The notes beneath the pieces are model-generated. The model worked only from the letters and a program-made list of their open reading frames with translations, did not search any database and was not told the DNA's origin. A stretch of DNA of 64,000 nucleotides, from NCBI GenBank assembly GCA_033964015.1, contig CM066923.1:496001-560000 (forward strand), written 5' to 3'. The DNA is from Scolanthus callimorphus. Taxonomy: Eukaryota; Cnidaria; Anthozoa; Actiniaria; Edwardsiidae. How positions within the stretch are numbered: position 1 is the stretch's first letter; each line of letters begins with the position of its first letter. Positions 22,490 to 34,041 of the stretch are shown here, piece by piece. The position numbers and the translations under genes are program-made.

Positions 22490-23148
22490 CTGATAACATG
22501 TTTGGAAAGACCAATGATAAATGTTAAATTTCCAATTTCATGAGCTTCGCAGCTGTGTAAGTTTTGAAAGAACGCGACAACTGTCTGATGTTTATTGAAA
22601 ATGCTCTTAGCCAACCAGGTTGAAGAATCTATGTTCAAATACTCATTAATTATTCGTGACCTAATCAGCCAAGCAGAGCCCTCATTTTGTACCACGCGCA
22701 GTACTTTGAAATCCCAGGAAGATACTGCAAGTGGGACTTGAAAAGTTTCAAGGTCCAGGCCCAAGGACCTTTGAACTATGAATATTCGACTCGGACTGGA
22801 ACTAATTGCGCGGACTTTGAAATCCCGTCAAATCCGAATAGGAGGACTTTAAATATTACTTAATATATTAAGTTTCGTCTCCCGTCCCGCATAATCACTC
22901 CATGGTAGAGATCGCCATCAAAGTGAACATTCTATTATCTTCCCTATTAGCCAAATATAATGTATGCACTTGTATACCGCAAATTATCATATGGATATGT
23001 TCAAATGCGGTTTACGGATGTGCGGTTTACGGATGTCTGATCCCTAGATGCGTACTGCGATTAATACAATCTATAGTTTACAATCATGAGTGGCTTTTGA
23101 TATATCATTCTGTGATTAGTACTGTGGTTATTTAAGTAAAGGTTCGTT
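22490..23148. other. No gene seen
   Basis: Unique-looking AT-rich sequence after the tandem array. The 126-codon minus-strand frame overlaps the array and has no recognisable domain. Confidence 0.35.
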
Positions 23149-23486
23149 CATTGGCTTAGACATAAAAATTAGTAAAATCACTATGCTAGAAAAACGTTTC
23201 TGAGGGTTTTTAGGCATGCATAAGCACATGTGGTACTCACAAAGAGAATATGCAATTTAAAAGAATCTGTATGCGGGAAACCTTTTTCTTCGTTATTCTG
23301 ATTGGTAGAGACCTTTTATTGCCATACTTTCTTAAAGCAAGTCGAAATCTATAAATTTTTCACTTTTATTATGTTACTAGTCATGACAACTTTCAATGAT
23401 AAAAAAACAGGACATATTCTATGTGGGGAACCCTCAATGCCATAGAACAATGGAGGTTTGCCTAGTTCTTGCATGGATGATTACTA
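23149..23486 (-). repeat. Dispersed repeat, inverted relative of 31019-31479
   Basis: About 340 bp is the diverged reverse complement of 31023-31395, sharing GCCTAGTTCTTGCATGGATG, AAGCAAGTCGAAATCTA and others. The other copy shows about 31-bp inverted ends, so this is probably one arm-bearing part of the same DNA transposon family. Confidence 0.75.
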
Positions 23487-23582
23487 AACGTCCCTTGGCG
23501 TTATTTTCGTTAATGACGAATCACTTCAACCCACGATGAATCACTTCAACCACGTTCGAAACAGCAGAGAAAAAATCCCAAC

Positions 23583-23656
23583 TACCCGCGACTGGGAATC
23601 GAACCCGGTGCACGAGGGGAGAGGCAAGCGCCTTACACCACGCTGCGCCACCCGTG
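23583..23656 (-). mobile_element. tRNA-derived SINE head
   Basis: On the minus strand an A-box (TGGCGCAGCGTGG, 23638-23650) and a B-box (GGGTTCGATTCCC, 23594-23606) are spaced as in a tRNA. The 5' and 3' acceptor strands do not pair, so this is a SINE promoter region and not a working tRNA gene. Confidence 0.7.
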
Positions 23657-23699
23657 CTTCAATTACCAGCTATGATAAGTAGTGCAATTCCGAGCACCC

Positions 23700-25671
23700 T
23701 GCACTGCTCTGGCTAGTACTCAAAGTATTATACGACTGTCACGTCATTTTACCATATAAGGTCAGAATTGAGTGCAGATATGGAGCCGTATTACACGGCA
23801 AAAGTTGAAAGCCGTCGTATTACACTGTAGAAAACCGGTTACGAACCGGTTTTGCGCGCGCAGTTGAATTGCTTCCCAATCGTGTGCAAAATCAAAACGA
23901 ATCTTGAAAAGAAAATAGTTTTGTTTGTCGTATAATAAATAACTCATTAGATGTTTTTCATGTAATACTGGTGGACATTTTACTCGTTGCTCACCCCTGC
24001 GGGGCTCGGAAAAATACGTCCGCAACTCGTAAAATATCCGCCCGTATTACATGAAAAAAAAACATCTAATTAAAGATGTACGTATTACTGCAGGGCCACG
24101 ATGCTGTGTTTTTCCGTGGAAGAATAACCTTTTATTAATAATAATGACCGTTTATTAAAACACATTGCAACATATGAGGCCAGTTAGCACAAAATGGCAC
24201 TAGCTAAACCACCCTTTGAGTTAACTGGCCTCCTCTGTTACTTTAGCCTTTGTTGATTTTTGCTTTGCCAAATCCAAAAGGCAAGCTAGATTGCTGTCAA
24301 GGGAGTTGATCTGGGCTGTGATTCTTCATGCACCTGGTGCTTGTAGCCTATTGGTGGTTTTCACTTATCACGTGACTAAAATCATCTCCCTAAATTGCCA
24401 TCTGAACACTAAATACGCTACAGAACCGTGGAGAGAACATAAAAATATGTTTCTTTTGAAAATTTGAGATCGATTAGGTGTTTTCCGGCCTAAATATAAG
24501 CGAATGAATGCCCGCCATTTTGTTCAGTAATTGTATGGAGCCGCCATGTTGGTGTTCATGCTGAAGGGCCAAATTACCAGTTGTCTAAAAGGCTATTTCT
24601 ATGGACTCTATCGATATAAATTGTATTGGATCGGTAGGATATCAACCATTATGACATGCTGGCTTGCAAAAATTGTAAGCACTGAACAAATTGAGCGAAA
24701 TACAGCACGATCAAAATACGTGACTGGTGTTGCGTGACATAAATCACCTCGGCGATATCTCCGAGACAATTTGTTAGAAAGTGTATGTGCAGACTGCCTC
24801 GGTAGAGTTAAGTTGTAATAAAGTATGAAAGTGTATATTCGTAGAGAGATTAGTTTAGAAGTTAGCATTTTGATGACGTCACGTGAAAAGCAAGAATAAG
24901 GCGAGGCCCTGTTGCTATTATGAGATATTGTTCTGTGCAAGGCAGAGCAAGATAGCTGCCATTATTTGCTTCCCTGACAGGCCCCGACTTACCGGTAGGC
25001 CCTTGTCCTGAATTAGGGCACCCCCTTCCAAAGTCCAACATCTCTATTATTGTTAGCTCCGCCTGTCAGTGCCTTCCGTCTATACTACTTTAGCTTTTAA
25101 ACTTTTAATACCAACGTTGCTTTTTTGATAACAATCTATTTTCATTTCGTTTTAAAAGCATATTTATTCTTAACTAATATAAGGCTGAACAGATAAACAA
25201 AGAGCTTCTCATTAATTGGCTGAAAGTGCTAAAGGTGAACGTTCTCGTGTGGCCTTTTTAGTACATTTCACAGTGTTTGGGAGAAAATCTTTTTTTAAGT
25301 TAAATTACTTTAACCCCTGCAAGCAGGCTCGTTGAAGTTGAATGTTGGCAACTAGAAAATAGAAATAATAATCCTTGATTAAAAGTTCAACAAGACAGAT
25401 CTAAAAAAATTTACTAATATTTACACACAATTTCATCTATCTATAATATTTTATGTAGATGTTCAGGCAAAAGCATGGTAAACTAAACTAATATAATAAT
25501 ACTTTAATAATAATAATAATAATAATCAGTTTATAACCATTAATAGTAGTACAAAGGACTGAATTTCATGGAAAGTCTGCCGCAATAGTTATTTGCTGCC
25601 GAGTCACTCTGTCCAGGGATAAAATCCAGAAGACAGATATGACGCCATGAACAGCAACGTGATCTAATTTT
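23700..25671. other. Gene-free stretch
   Basis: Contains a loosely palindromic block around 23785-24090 (GTATTAC motifs and AACCGGTTACGAACCGGTT) and a TAA microsatellite at about 25508-25526. No exon is supported. Confidence 0.4.
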
Positions 25672-26956
25672 AGGGAGCATTCATTATTTATGCCAGGGGG
25701 TCAGGGGGTGGGCTGGCAAGAATTAAGGGGGGCCATGTTAAATTTGGCACGTTCAAGAAGGGGGTCACCAGAAAATATGAAAAACAACTGTGAGGGGTCA
25801 TCTACGTTTTTTGGAAACAGTGACATTAATTTAACAAGAGGATGCACGCCTGTAAAATGACAACAAACTGTTCATGCGGCGCAGTCACAGGAAATTACAA
25901 TGTTCTAATTAAATACAGGAAATGGTCATGGTATCTACATGTTCCACTATTTCATCCTGATCAAGGGGGGAGGGGGGGGGGGGGCTTTCATTATTATAGA
26001 AATTGCCTAATTGGGCACCGCGGAAATACGTTTTTGTGCGCCCGGTCACACTTTTAGCTGGTCAGCAGCAACGCCCAAAAATTACAAAAGGCCGGCAACT
26101 TTGAATTGTTTTCCCCGATACGCCAGACGGGTCAACAAAAGTCCAAAACTTAGTGTGGAAACGTAAAACTTAGTTTTAATATTCTGGCGAAAGTTGTAGC
26201 ACTAAATTTTACAACACATATATTGTGCACAGCTTAAACAAAGTTTGCACACGGGGCGAACTTTAGGAGACAAACTCGGAAGTCGGACTTTCCCGCACGG
26301 TATTCGTGATTTTGTTGAAGCTCATTACAGAAGATTTCATGCAGCACGTTGGGAGGACGCAAAAGTACATAATTCGAGTAAAATATTTGATACAGTAATG
26401 TGATAATCAATTAGTAATGTGATAACCACTTAGTAATGTGATAATAACCACTTAGGTTTTTGTTTATTCCCCTTGAAATATCAATCACGTGCTCTCTCAT
26501 TGCAACTCACATGTTCTTGCATTCCAATTTGCTCCCTGTATTTGGTATTTATTTGCTTTTGTTTTGGCTCACGAAACCCCAAGGGTCAGATACTCAGATT
26601 TAGTTATTTAATACGTTGTATTTGGTCACACAAAATGACTTGCTAGAAAACAAAAATAAATATAAAAGCTTGCACTGATTAGTATTCAAATCTGGTGAGC
26701 AATCAATGTCACAAATTTTGCTGTTTTTGTTTGCAAAACTTCAATAGTTATTCTTTTCTCAAAAAAGGATAAGAAAATTACTGCATCAACAAATGAAGGC
26801 CATATTGATGTAGATTTCATTCTCTAGCTTCACTTTGAAGCATGGTTGAACAATCTTCAAATTATGCCATTTTCATGATTGCAAGATTTTCTCACTTGTG
26901 TGATGGATTGTTGGTGAGGAAAATGGTCAAAGGCACCGAGTGTCTCGGTGAAATCG

Positions 26957-27400
26957 TGGATACTGTTTATCCAAGTTTTGGACTTTTGGTCCTGTTCCCT
27001 TCCCAAGATATCAATTTTCTAGTTGTGATGATGTCATTGATGACGTTATACCACATGACCTTGGTACTGGACGCCCGTTGTCACTCAGATAACTTTGTCC
27101 AAGTTTGGCCATTTAGCGATGTTCCGTTCTCAAGATATTAATTTTTCTAGTTTTGATGACGTCATTGGTGACGTAATGTCATGGACCCCCTTTGTCACTC
27201 AGATAACTTTGTCCATTTTTGGTCACCTAGCGACGTTTTGTTCTCAAGACATTATTTTTTCCTCGTTTTGATGACGTCATCGATGACGTAATGTCATGTG
27301 ACTTTGTTGCTGGACCCCCTTTGTCACTCAGATAACTTTTTCCAAGTTTGGTCACCTAGCGATGTATCGTTCTCGAGATATTAATTTGTTTAGTTTAGAT
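26957..27400 (+). repeat. 110-130-bp tandem repeat with TGACGTCA
   Basis: Three to four diverged units contain CACTCAGATAACTTTGTCCA, TTCTCAAGATATTAATTTTT and GATGACGTCAT...GATGACGTAATG. Palindromic TGACGTCA is intact at 27157-27164 and 27272-27279, with near matches in the other units. Confidence 0.85.
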
Positions 27401-28625
27401 GATGTCATGAGCTAACACTTGAGTTATGAGTGAGCAAGTGACATCTGGCCCACTACAATAACTCGTGAATAAGCTACGCGTATCCACGATTTAAAAATGG
27501 CTTACCGGTACCCTCTCCCCCATGCATATAGAATTCCATCAAGGTTCAACTAGCTTCCTGCCCCCCCCCCCCCCCCCCCCATGCAAGCAGAATCAGAATT
27601 TCCAAATGCTGCCCATCCCAGGGGTACATAAATGTCCTGGAATTGCCCGTTAGGTGGGTGTCACAAGCCTCTCACATGCATAATGATTGCAAAAATGTTC
27701 ATACATTTCACCTGCATGGACATAAACATATTTTATTGGCACTGTGTAGCCCAAGTGGTTATATGGACTTGTTTGCCAATAAGAATAGCATTGTGCGGAA
27801 GGCCATTGGAAATTCCGTAGAGGTGGGGGGTCAATTTACCTTATCATTTCCATACAAATACTGTATTTTTCCTTGGAAATTCCATAGGGGGGTGGGTGGG
27901 TCACGTTTCAACACCCTTCTAGGGGGTATGGATGTTATCTGGAACCACACATTGTCACTCTCAGGATTTTTTCATACATTTTTTGTATTTACCTGCCACA
28001 CACAAGTATCTCAAAATGTTTGCCGTTGCTGGGTTGGCCCTTTCTAGTCTCAGTGGACTTTAATGTTCTCATAACCTTAAAATGTATTGAATGAGTCAGT
28101 AAAATTCATGCAAGGAATTCCAGGGATAATTTCTGGTTTCACAATTTGACTCTGCATATTTGTTGTCTTCTGCTTCCTCTCCAAAGCAGTAGAGAACTAA
28201 AGATGATAATTCCAATAGGCATATGTCAAAAAGTTTGATATCTATTGCCTTTACTTTGGTGTGATTTTGAATAGGTTCTCATGAAAGAAAGTGGTAGCGG
28301 TGAAGTTCAACCAAAAAAGCAGTGGTAGTCATGTAAAAAAATATCACTGAGACCAGAGATAATGAATGTCAAAGCTTTCTGAAATAATACAGGAAAGTAT
28401 ATAGGATTGCCATTGGACCATCACAGCTATAATCACTTTTATTATTCAGCACATCGATGCACTGCCCAAATATGGTCATTGGAACCCCAATAGCTGTCTT
28501 CTGTACATGACAGATATCCTGCGATATCCGTCTCTGAGGGAAATGTGATGTGTTGAGCTCGTAAATAATACACAAAAGTAATGTTTTTCAGGGGGGTTTT
28601 GTGCTATCGATGTGCTGAATAATAA

Positions 28626-28740
28626 AACCATTATCCTGCTCGATTTTGCAGAATATCGTCTGATTTAGCCAACTCGGGACTGCGCCCCTCGTCGGCTAAG
28701 TATCAGACAATATTCTGTGCAATCTCGCAAGATAATGGTT
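28626..28740. mobile_element. Short foldback element
   Basis: 115 bp with about 47-bp inverted arms starting AACCATTATC, continuing GCAGAATATCGTCTGAT and GGCTAAG. Lies inside the 4.3-kb inverted-repeat region. No target duplication was identified. Confidence 0.75.
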
Positions 28741-30385
28741 AAATATTCATTATAGTCCATTATATGAATTACACCCCCATCCCCTCAGGGGTGGGAATCA
28801 AAGCCAGTCTTTGCAATTCAATGATGCACAAGTCAATTAAAACTCCCACCTCCCCATGGTCACAGGGAAGAGATTATTTAGGAAAGTAATGTTAGCACTT
28901 TTGAATGACAATATGTCTGTATTTGAAAAGTACCCGTTAAACCCTCTAGAAAATCAGGCAAAATTACATAATTTTAAAGAATGAAAATCCCCTTTTATAC
29001 TCAGGCAAAGCAATTCACTCCCTTGTCAACATTCTTCTCTATTCTTTGCAATCTCAGAAATAATTTGCAACCTTGGCTGTTCTTCAATGGTTCAAGTCTG
29101 TAGCATGATTATTGCAAATCCCTTCTTGTAAATAATGACACTTGTCCTGTAAAGGAAACGAAAATGGATCCATTGCATGACTTTTGTACTCCATGGGAAA
29201 AATTTACCATTCATGTGGTAATCCAGGCACAAGTCACTATAAAATATGCGTGGGTTTGGGGGATTTTTTTCTGTAAAAATGAGCTGCCATTTCTTCCAAT
29301 AATGCATGACGATGTTTGATACAAGTATCTTTATAAAAACAACAACAAACACTATTCTAGATAGGAACGATAGGAACTGTAAACTGGGACGAAAACTATT
29401 CTCCAAAAGGACAAAGGGAAAAACTCACCTTGGATCGCATGCTATGATTGATTACTAAAGTCGCCAAGTCAATCCTCTAATCAACAGAGCAATAGATAAG
29501 CCATGAAACTCTTGCCTTGCATGTTTTGAAGAAATATAAAGTGAAAAAAGTTGCTTCGAAGTCTTGAGATAGGTGGCCACACCTCGCCTGTTGGGCGCCC
29601 GAAAATTCCACGAATTCAAACCACTCACTTACTAAACATTCCTCTTTAGCATGATTTTCTGCTAAAGCAACTCCTTCAAGTGAAGAATAACTGTAAATAG
29701 AAACAAAATCCTTTATATTGGCGAAATATTCGAGCTACACATTCGTCTCCCTTCTTTTCATTTCTTTGCAACCTGAGAAAGGAAAAAGCCTAATGGGTTT
29801 AGCCGCTGGCCACGGGATGTGACGTCAGAAAATCGTATTTCCGCGGTGCCGCCTAATTGGGCTTTGAGTTTTTTTATTGATACTTGGGAAGGGGTCAAGA
29901 GGTTTCTGGGGCTGTATGAAAAATCTTGTCAGCCCACCCCTGGAATAAATAATGAATGCTCCCTTAACTCAAGCCTTTTAGGCTCAGTAGCCCTCTTCAG
30001 TAACGGTGTAAACTGACGGGAATGATAACCTTCATACTGATATGTAACACTAAGCAGTCCCTTGGGAGAAACGAAAGCAGCTATCATGGGATCCCTGTGC
30101 GTATCCACTCTATAAAAAACTCCTGGGTGCCTCTACCTCAAGTTTGCTATCCGTGAATTTTAAAAACTTAGCTTTCTGGCCTTTTTTTTTTACAAAGAAA
30201 TGTATCGGCAAAAACATCAAAACGAGGCTGGTAGCACATCGATGCGCTATCACATTTTAAGAATCATCAATTTAGAAAAATGATATCTCGGTCAGTATTC
30301 AACCAATCCTCATCAAACTTTGCAGCTTTACTAATACGGATGTGCTGAATTGAATACCCATCGTTTCCTGTTAACTCAATAAGAT

Positions 30386-30546
30386 ATATATGTTATTTAC
30401 CGGCTGGGAGGTCCGGATTGTGAAATACCGTGACCGAGGTCTTGAAAATACTGACCGAGACCGGAGGTCGAGGTCAGTATTTTCAAGGCCGAGGTCACGG
30501 TATTTCACGATCTGGACCGACCCCAAGCCGGTAAATAATATATTTA
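30386..30546. mobile_element. Foldback element with ACCGGCT arms
   Basis: About 160 bp folds on itself: TTATTTACCGGCTGGGAGG and the complementary right arm, with a TGACCGAGGTC-rich centre. One degenerate arm of the same family is at 2786-2871. Confidence 0.8.
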
Positions 30547-31018
30547 TTTTTTTGCTTTCACTGAAACAGCATCAAACTTTACAGAAATTAGCGCGCGCGC
30601 GCGATTCATCCGGACCCGGGGTCCGGATCGTAGGATTCCGGCCCGCTCGCGAGCCAATCAGAGCGCGCGATTTGATGGATACCGGACCGCTGAAAAAATA
30701 AATCATTAAACCATACAGGCGCTGATCCAGGGGGGGTTCATCGGGTGCAAATGAACCACCCCCTCTCCCATCGAACCGATTTTTGGGATCGGTTCGCTAA
30801 AGACCTTGTCATTTCAGAGTGGTTATTTTCTTTTATGTGACCCAACGTATACCAGTATATTAAATTCATGATGTAACAACCATTTCAACATTTCAGGATA
30901 ACGCACAGATTTTTTTTGTTTTGAAAACAAAAAACAAATAGAATGTTTCCTCATACGTTGCACTTCATCAGCAAAAATGACCCCCCCCCTCTTAAAATCC
31001 TGGATCCGCCACTGCCAT

Positions 31019-31479
31019 ATTAAGTAATCATCCATGCAAGAACTAGGCAAACCTCTATTGTTCTACGGCATTGAAGGTTCCCCACGTAGGATATGTCCTA
31101 TTTTTTTACCACAGAAATTTATCATGACTAGTAACATAATAAAAGTGAAAAATTGATAGATTTCGACTTGCTTTGAGAAAATATGGCAACAAAAAAGTCT
31201 CTAGACCAATCAGATTACAGAATAACAAAGGAGTGAGAATCAGCATTTTACGCTAGGTTCCCCACATACAAAGTCTTTTAAAATTGCATGTCTGTTTGTG
31301 AGTACCACATGTGCTTATATATCCCTAAAAATCCTCAGACAAGTTTTACTAGCATAGTGATTTTACTGATTTTCATGTCTAAGCCAATGAAATTGCCTAT
31401 ATTTTCAATAGAAATTAATTGCATTCCAGCATGCTTTGCCGTTGGCTTGCCTAGTTCTTATACGGACCATTACTTAACG
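31019..31479. mobile_element. DNA transposon fragment with 31-bp inverted ends
   Basis: The left end TTAAGTAATCATCCATGCAA and following GAACTAGGCAA are matched by the inverted right end (TTGCCTAGTTCTTATACGGA...TTACTTAA). The interior matches 23149-23486 in inverse orientation. It is non-coding. Confidence 0.75.
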
Positions 31480-32194
31480 TGATATGGGTCCATTATGTCA
31501 GTGCTCAGGGGGGATTATGCGTAGTGCAGACTGTTGGTATAATAATATATCGTGTCATTATTCTGGAAGAAATTAGACTGGCAGATGATCCACAGTTGGA
31601 ATAAGAGAAATAAAGAGAGAATTGAACTTGAAAAAGGATGGTGGTTTTGTGATGGGACACTACAGCGGAGTTCACATATTGTCGAAATCTAAACGCACAC
31701 GAAACACATCTAGCCAATCAGGAGAGAAGGCCAAACAACAACGGGCCCATCAGGTGACAAAGCAAGTAGGTGCTACGTCATCCTAAACGCAGCTGTGTAT
31801 TTAGTGATCATAACTTGTGTTTTCTCTAGTTCATGAGTGGCGATTTTGTCTTACTGCAGTCAACTGGAATTCGCTCTTTTTTTTCTGGCCATTAACGATT
31901 GGCCGACAAAAGCGTGGACGGTAATTAATTAGGTGTGAAGAGACATAAACGGTGAAATAAATGGGCATGTATCACTTAGGAGAGAATAAAGGCAGGTGAG
32001 GGGGCAAACACTGCTGAACAAACAACTTCCTCTTGCATCCTAAACCAAATCATCTCAGTCAAAGGCAAGTCGTTGGAAGAGTCCATTATCAAATATTAAG
32101 GAAAAAACTGAAAACACGACTAATCGCGTTAAAGAATAAGAAAAAGAAAAGAGACTTATCACAGAAGACAAGACTTTGTCGATATTCGGCCAAA
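31480..32194. other. 5' flank of the intact GPCR
   Basis: No coding sequence. An acceptor-like AATCATCTCAG ends near 32058, so the GPCR at 32195 may have an untranslated upstream exon here or further away. The in-frame sequence between 32033 and the ATG at 32195 has no upstream ATG and is lysine-rich, so I treat it as leader. Confidence 0.4.
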
Positions 32195-33061
32195 ATGAAT
32201 ACAACCCTGGAATCAAGAAATTGGACCATCAATGAAGACTACGTTATCGCGAAGATCGCATCCCAAGCAGCAATAGCGCCTGTTATCCTCTTTGGCAATT
32301 GCATGAGCTTTCTAATATTCATAAAAACGAAATCCTTGAGAAAAAGACCCTATTTTCTCCTTGTTAATCTCTGTATTGCAGACTTCCTAGTAGGTGTGAT
32401 TGTCCTGTTTCGTGTCTTTAGCGATCTGTGTTATCTAAATATATCCCTCATCTGTGACGAGAGCTTTGACTCATTTCTCTATAATCTGGACTATTTTGCT
32501 AATCTCGCCTCTATTTCCTTACTAGCAGCTATATCAGTGGAGCGGCTTATTGCCACTAGATTCCCCTTCTACTACCGTTCTCGTGGTAAAGGGTTCTACT
32601 TTTTAATAATAGGATTTCCTTGGCTTCTCTCGCTTACCTGCTCCTCCTTATATCTCCTATCGTGGACTCTTCACATCATCCCGAAGTACATGTTTGACGA
32701 GGCATACCTGTTTTTCCTGTACTTTCCTGTACTGGTAATAGCGGTTTGCTATACGCTGATCATGAAAATTGTCAAGGGGAGTAGCATTAAAAAGACAACG
32801 AAGGAAAAAGAAGCTAGCCGACTAAGAGAGAGGAAACTTGCCTTGACGATTCTGGTGGTAACTACAGCATCCCTTCTCACATGGCTTCCGTACAATCTCT
32901 ATTACAGTGTTGTGTACTATTGCTGGACAGATTGCAACGTGGAGGACTTCTTCGAGGTCAGGCATAGTTTACTTGTGTTACAGTATTGTAATTCAGGTAT
33001 CAATATCATCATTTATGCCTGGAAGATCCCTGAGTTTAGAAAGGTTTTTCTCCGCAAATAG
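32195..33061 (+). CDS. Intact single-exon orphan class A GPCR
   Basis: A 288-residue seven-helix receptor. I start at the ATG at 32195 because it gives a short glycosylated N-terminus (NTT at 2-4, NWT at 9-11) before TM1; the open frame upstream lacks ATG. TM1 carries GN at 34-35, TM2 has LCIADFLVG with Asp63, TM3 ends in ERL (116-118) in place of DRY, TM4 has FPW (141-143), TM6 has TWLPY (229-233) in place of CWxP, and TM7 has NIIIY (270-274) in place of NPxxY. The C-tail is only about 15 residues. Loop 2 is short and lacks an obvious disulfide partner. It would sit in the plasma membrane. Ligand and coupling cannot be told. The style matches lineage-expanded intronless receptors of cnidarians. 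Altered DRY and NPxxY motifs suggest unusual activation, but the frame is undamaged. Confidence 0.88.
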   Translation: MNTTLESRNWTINEDYVIAKIASQAAIAPVILFGNCMSFLIFIKTKSLRKRPYFLLVNLCIADFLVGVIVLFRVFSDLCYLNISLICDESFDSFLYNLDYFANLASISLLAAISVERLIATRFPFYYRSRGKGFYFLIIGFPWLLSLTCSSLYLLSWTLHIIPKYMFDEAYLFFLYFPVLVIAVCYTLIMKIVKGSSIKKTTKEKEASRLRERKLALTILVVTTASLLTWLPYNLYYSVVYYCWTDCNVEDFFEVRHSLLVLQYCNSGINIIIYAWKIPEFRKVFLRK

Positions 33062-34002
33062 CAGAAACAAGAATGGCCTACAGGGGGTTGATGTGAAATC
33101 GACGTGAAACATTTAGGGACCAAATAAAAAGGAAGCTCACGAGCCAAAGACGACGAAAACAACTTGCAACATAAAACTAGAAACTGGGCCAGAAAGGGAA
33201 ATAATTGGGCAACGTAGAGGGAACAGAGAAGTTACTATGGCAGATAAATGTGATTTCTCCTTCACTCTTTTCCTCGGAAATGATCCTAATCTTTGTGTGG
33301 TTTACAATCAACAAGTGTGTAAGGAATGAAAACAAGACACAGAAAATGGCTGCATTTTATAAACGATAACACCTTTAAGGGCCAAATGAAAACCCTGGTA
33401 AAACCACTGAGCGAGGTTGTAAAAGTAACTTGAACTATATAAGACGAAAGTCGTTTGGTACATATGAACAACAAAACGAAAAAAGAACAGTTCTGCTTCA
33501 GATATGTAATCAAAAGAATAACAAATCTTGCTAACAGAAGCTAAATGCTAAACATCTCCTTTGTAGTCGAGCCAATCCGCCAAGTGTGCTAATCAAGAAT
33601 GACATTTTATAGGGAAACAGGCAAAAAGCATCTATTAACTGATGGTGTCCGGATAGTAAGTGTTTAACAAGACGTCTTGATCAATTTGTACCTTTTAATG
33701 TTAGAATAATACTAAGTACATAGTGCTAAAAGTAAAGATGTTATCTTATTCATGCTTGGCCATCATTTTCCATTTGTATCTAACTGAGTTGATGGGTGTT
33801 GGGGCGGAGTTGTAGTATCTTCTTGTATCCACATGCCTCACTAGAAAGATGTTTGCCTTACAATTACCATTTTCACCAAAAGTCGTCCTTGTTATCTTAT
33901 TTATCATAGTTCGAAAATTCCTTTTTCATTCATATTTAAATCCCGTTTAAAAAACATTTCCACTATGTAAACACTTTCTACCTAAGAAGACAGTTTATAC
34001 AA
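33062..34002. other. Intergenic, GPCR 3' flank
   Basis: Between the GPCR stop and the tail-to-tail EPSTI1-like gene. AATAAA at about 33124 (CCAAATAAAAAGG) could end the GPCR transcript. Nothing else is supported. Confidence 0.4.
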
Positions 34003-34008
34003 TTTATT
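34003..34008 (-). terminator. Poly(A) signal of EPSTI1-like gene
   Basis: AATAAA on the minus strand, 34 bp after the stop codon at 34044-34042. This is the nearest consensus signal and fits a very short 3' UTR. Confidence 0.55.
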
Positions 34009-34041
34009 TTACAAAATTAAAATAGAATTTATCTACATTTA

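Larger units (their letters stand above)
25672..29964. mobile_element. 4.3-kb inverted-repeat element, no transposase seen
   Basis: The left end AGGGAGCATTCATTATTTAT and following CCAGGGG...GTGGGCTG match the inverted right end, differing at one position in the first 28. A second inverted match, CGTATTTCCGCGGTGCC, lies further in (25999-26030 and 29833-29861). The interior holds C and G tracts, a TGACGTCA tandem repeat and a foldback. No frame resembles a transposase. Flanks show no clear target duplication, so two separate insertions of one family in inverse orientation remain possible. Confidence 0.5.

Noticed and set aside
23583..23656. tRNA gene on the minus strand
   Set aside because: A- and B-boxes are present but the acceptor ends do not pair; better explained as a SINE head.
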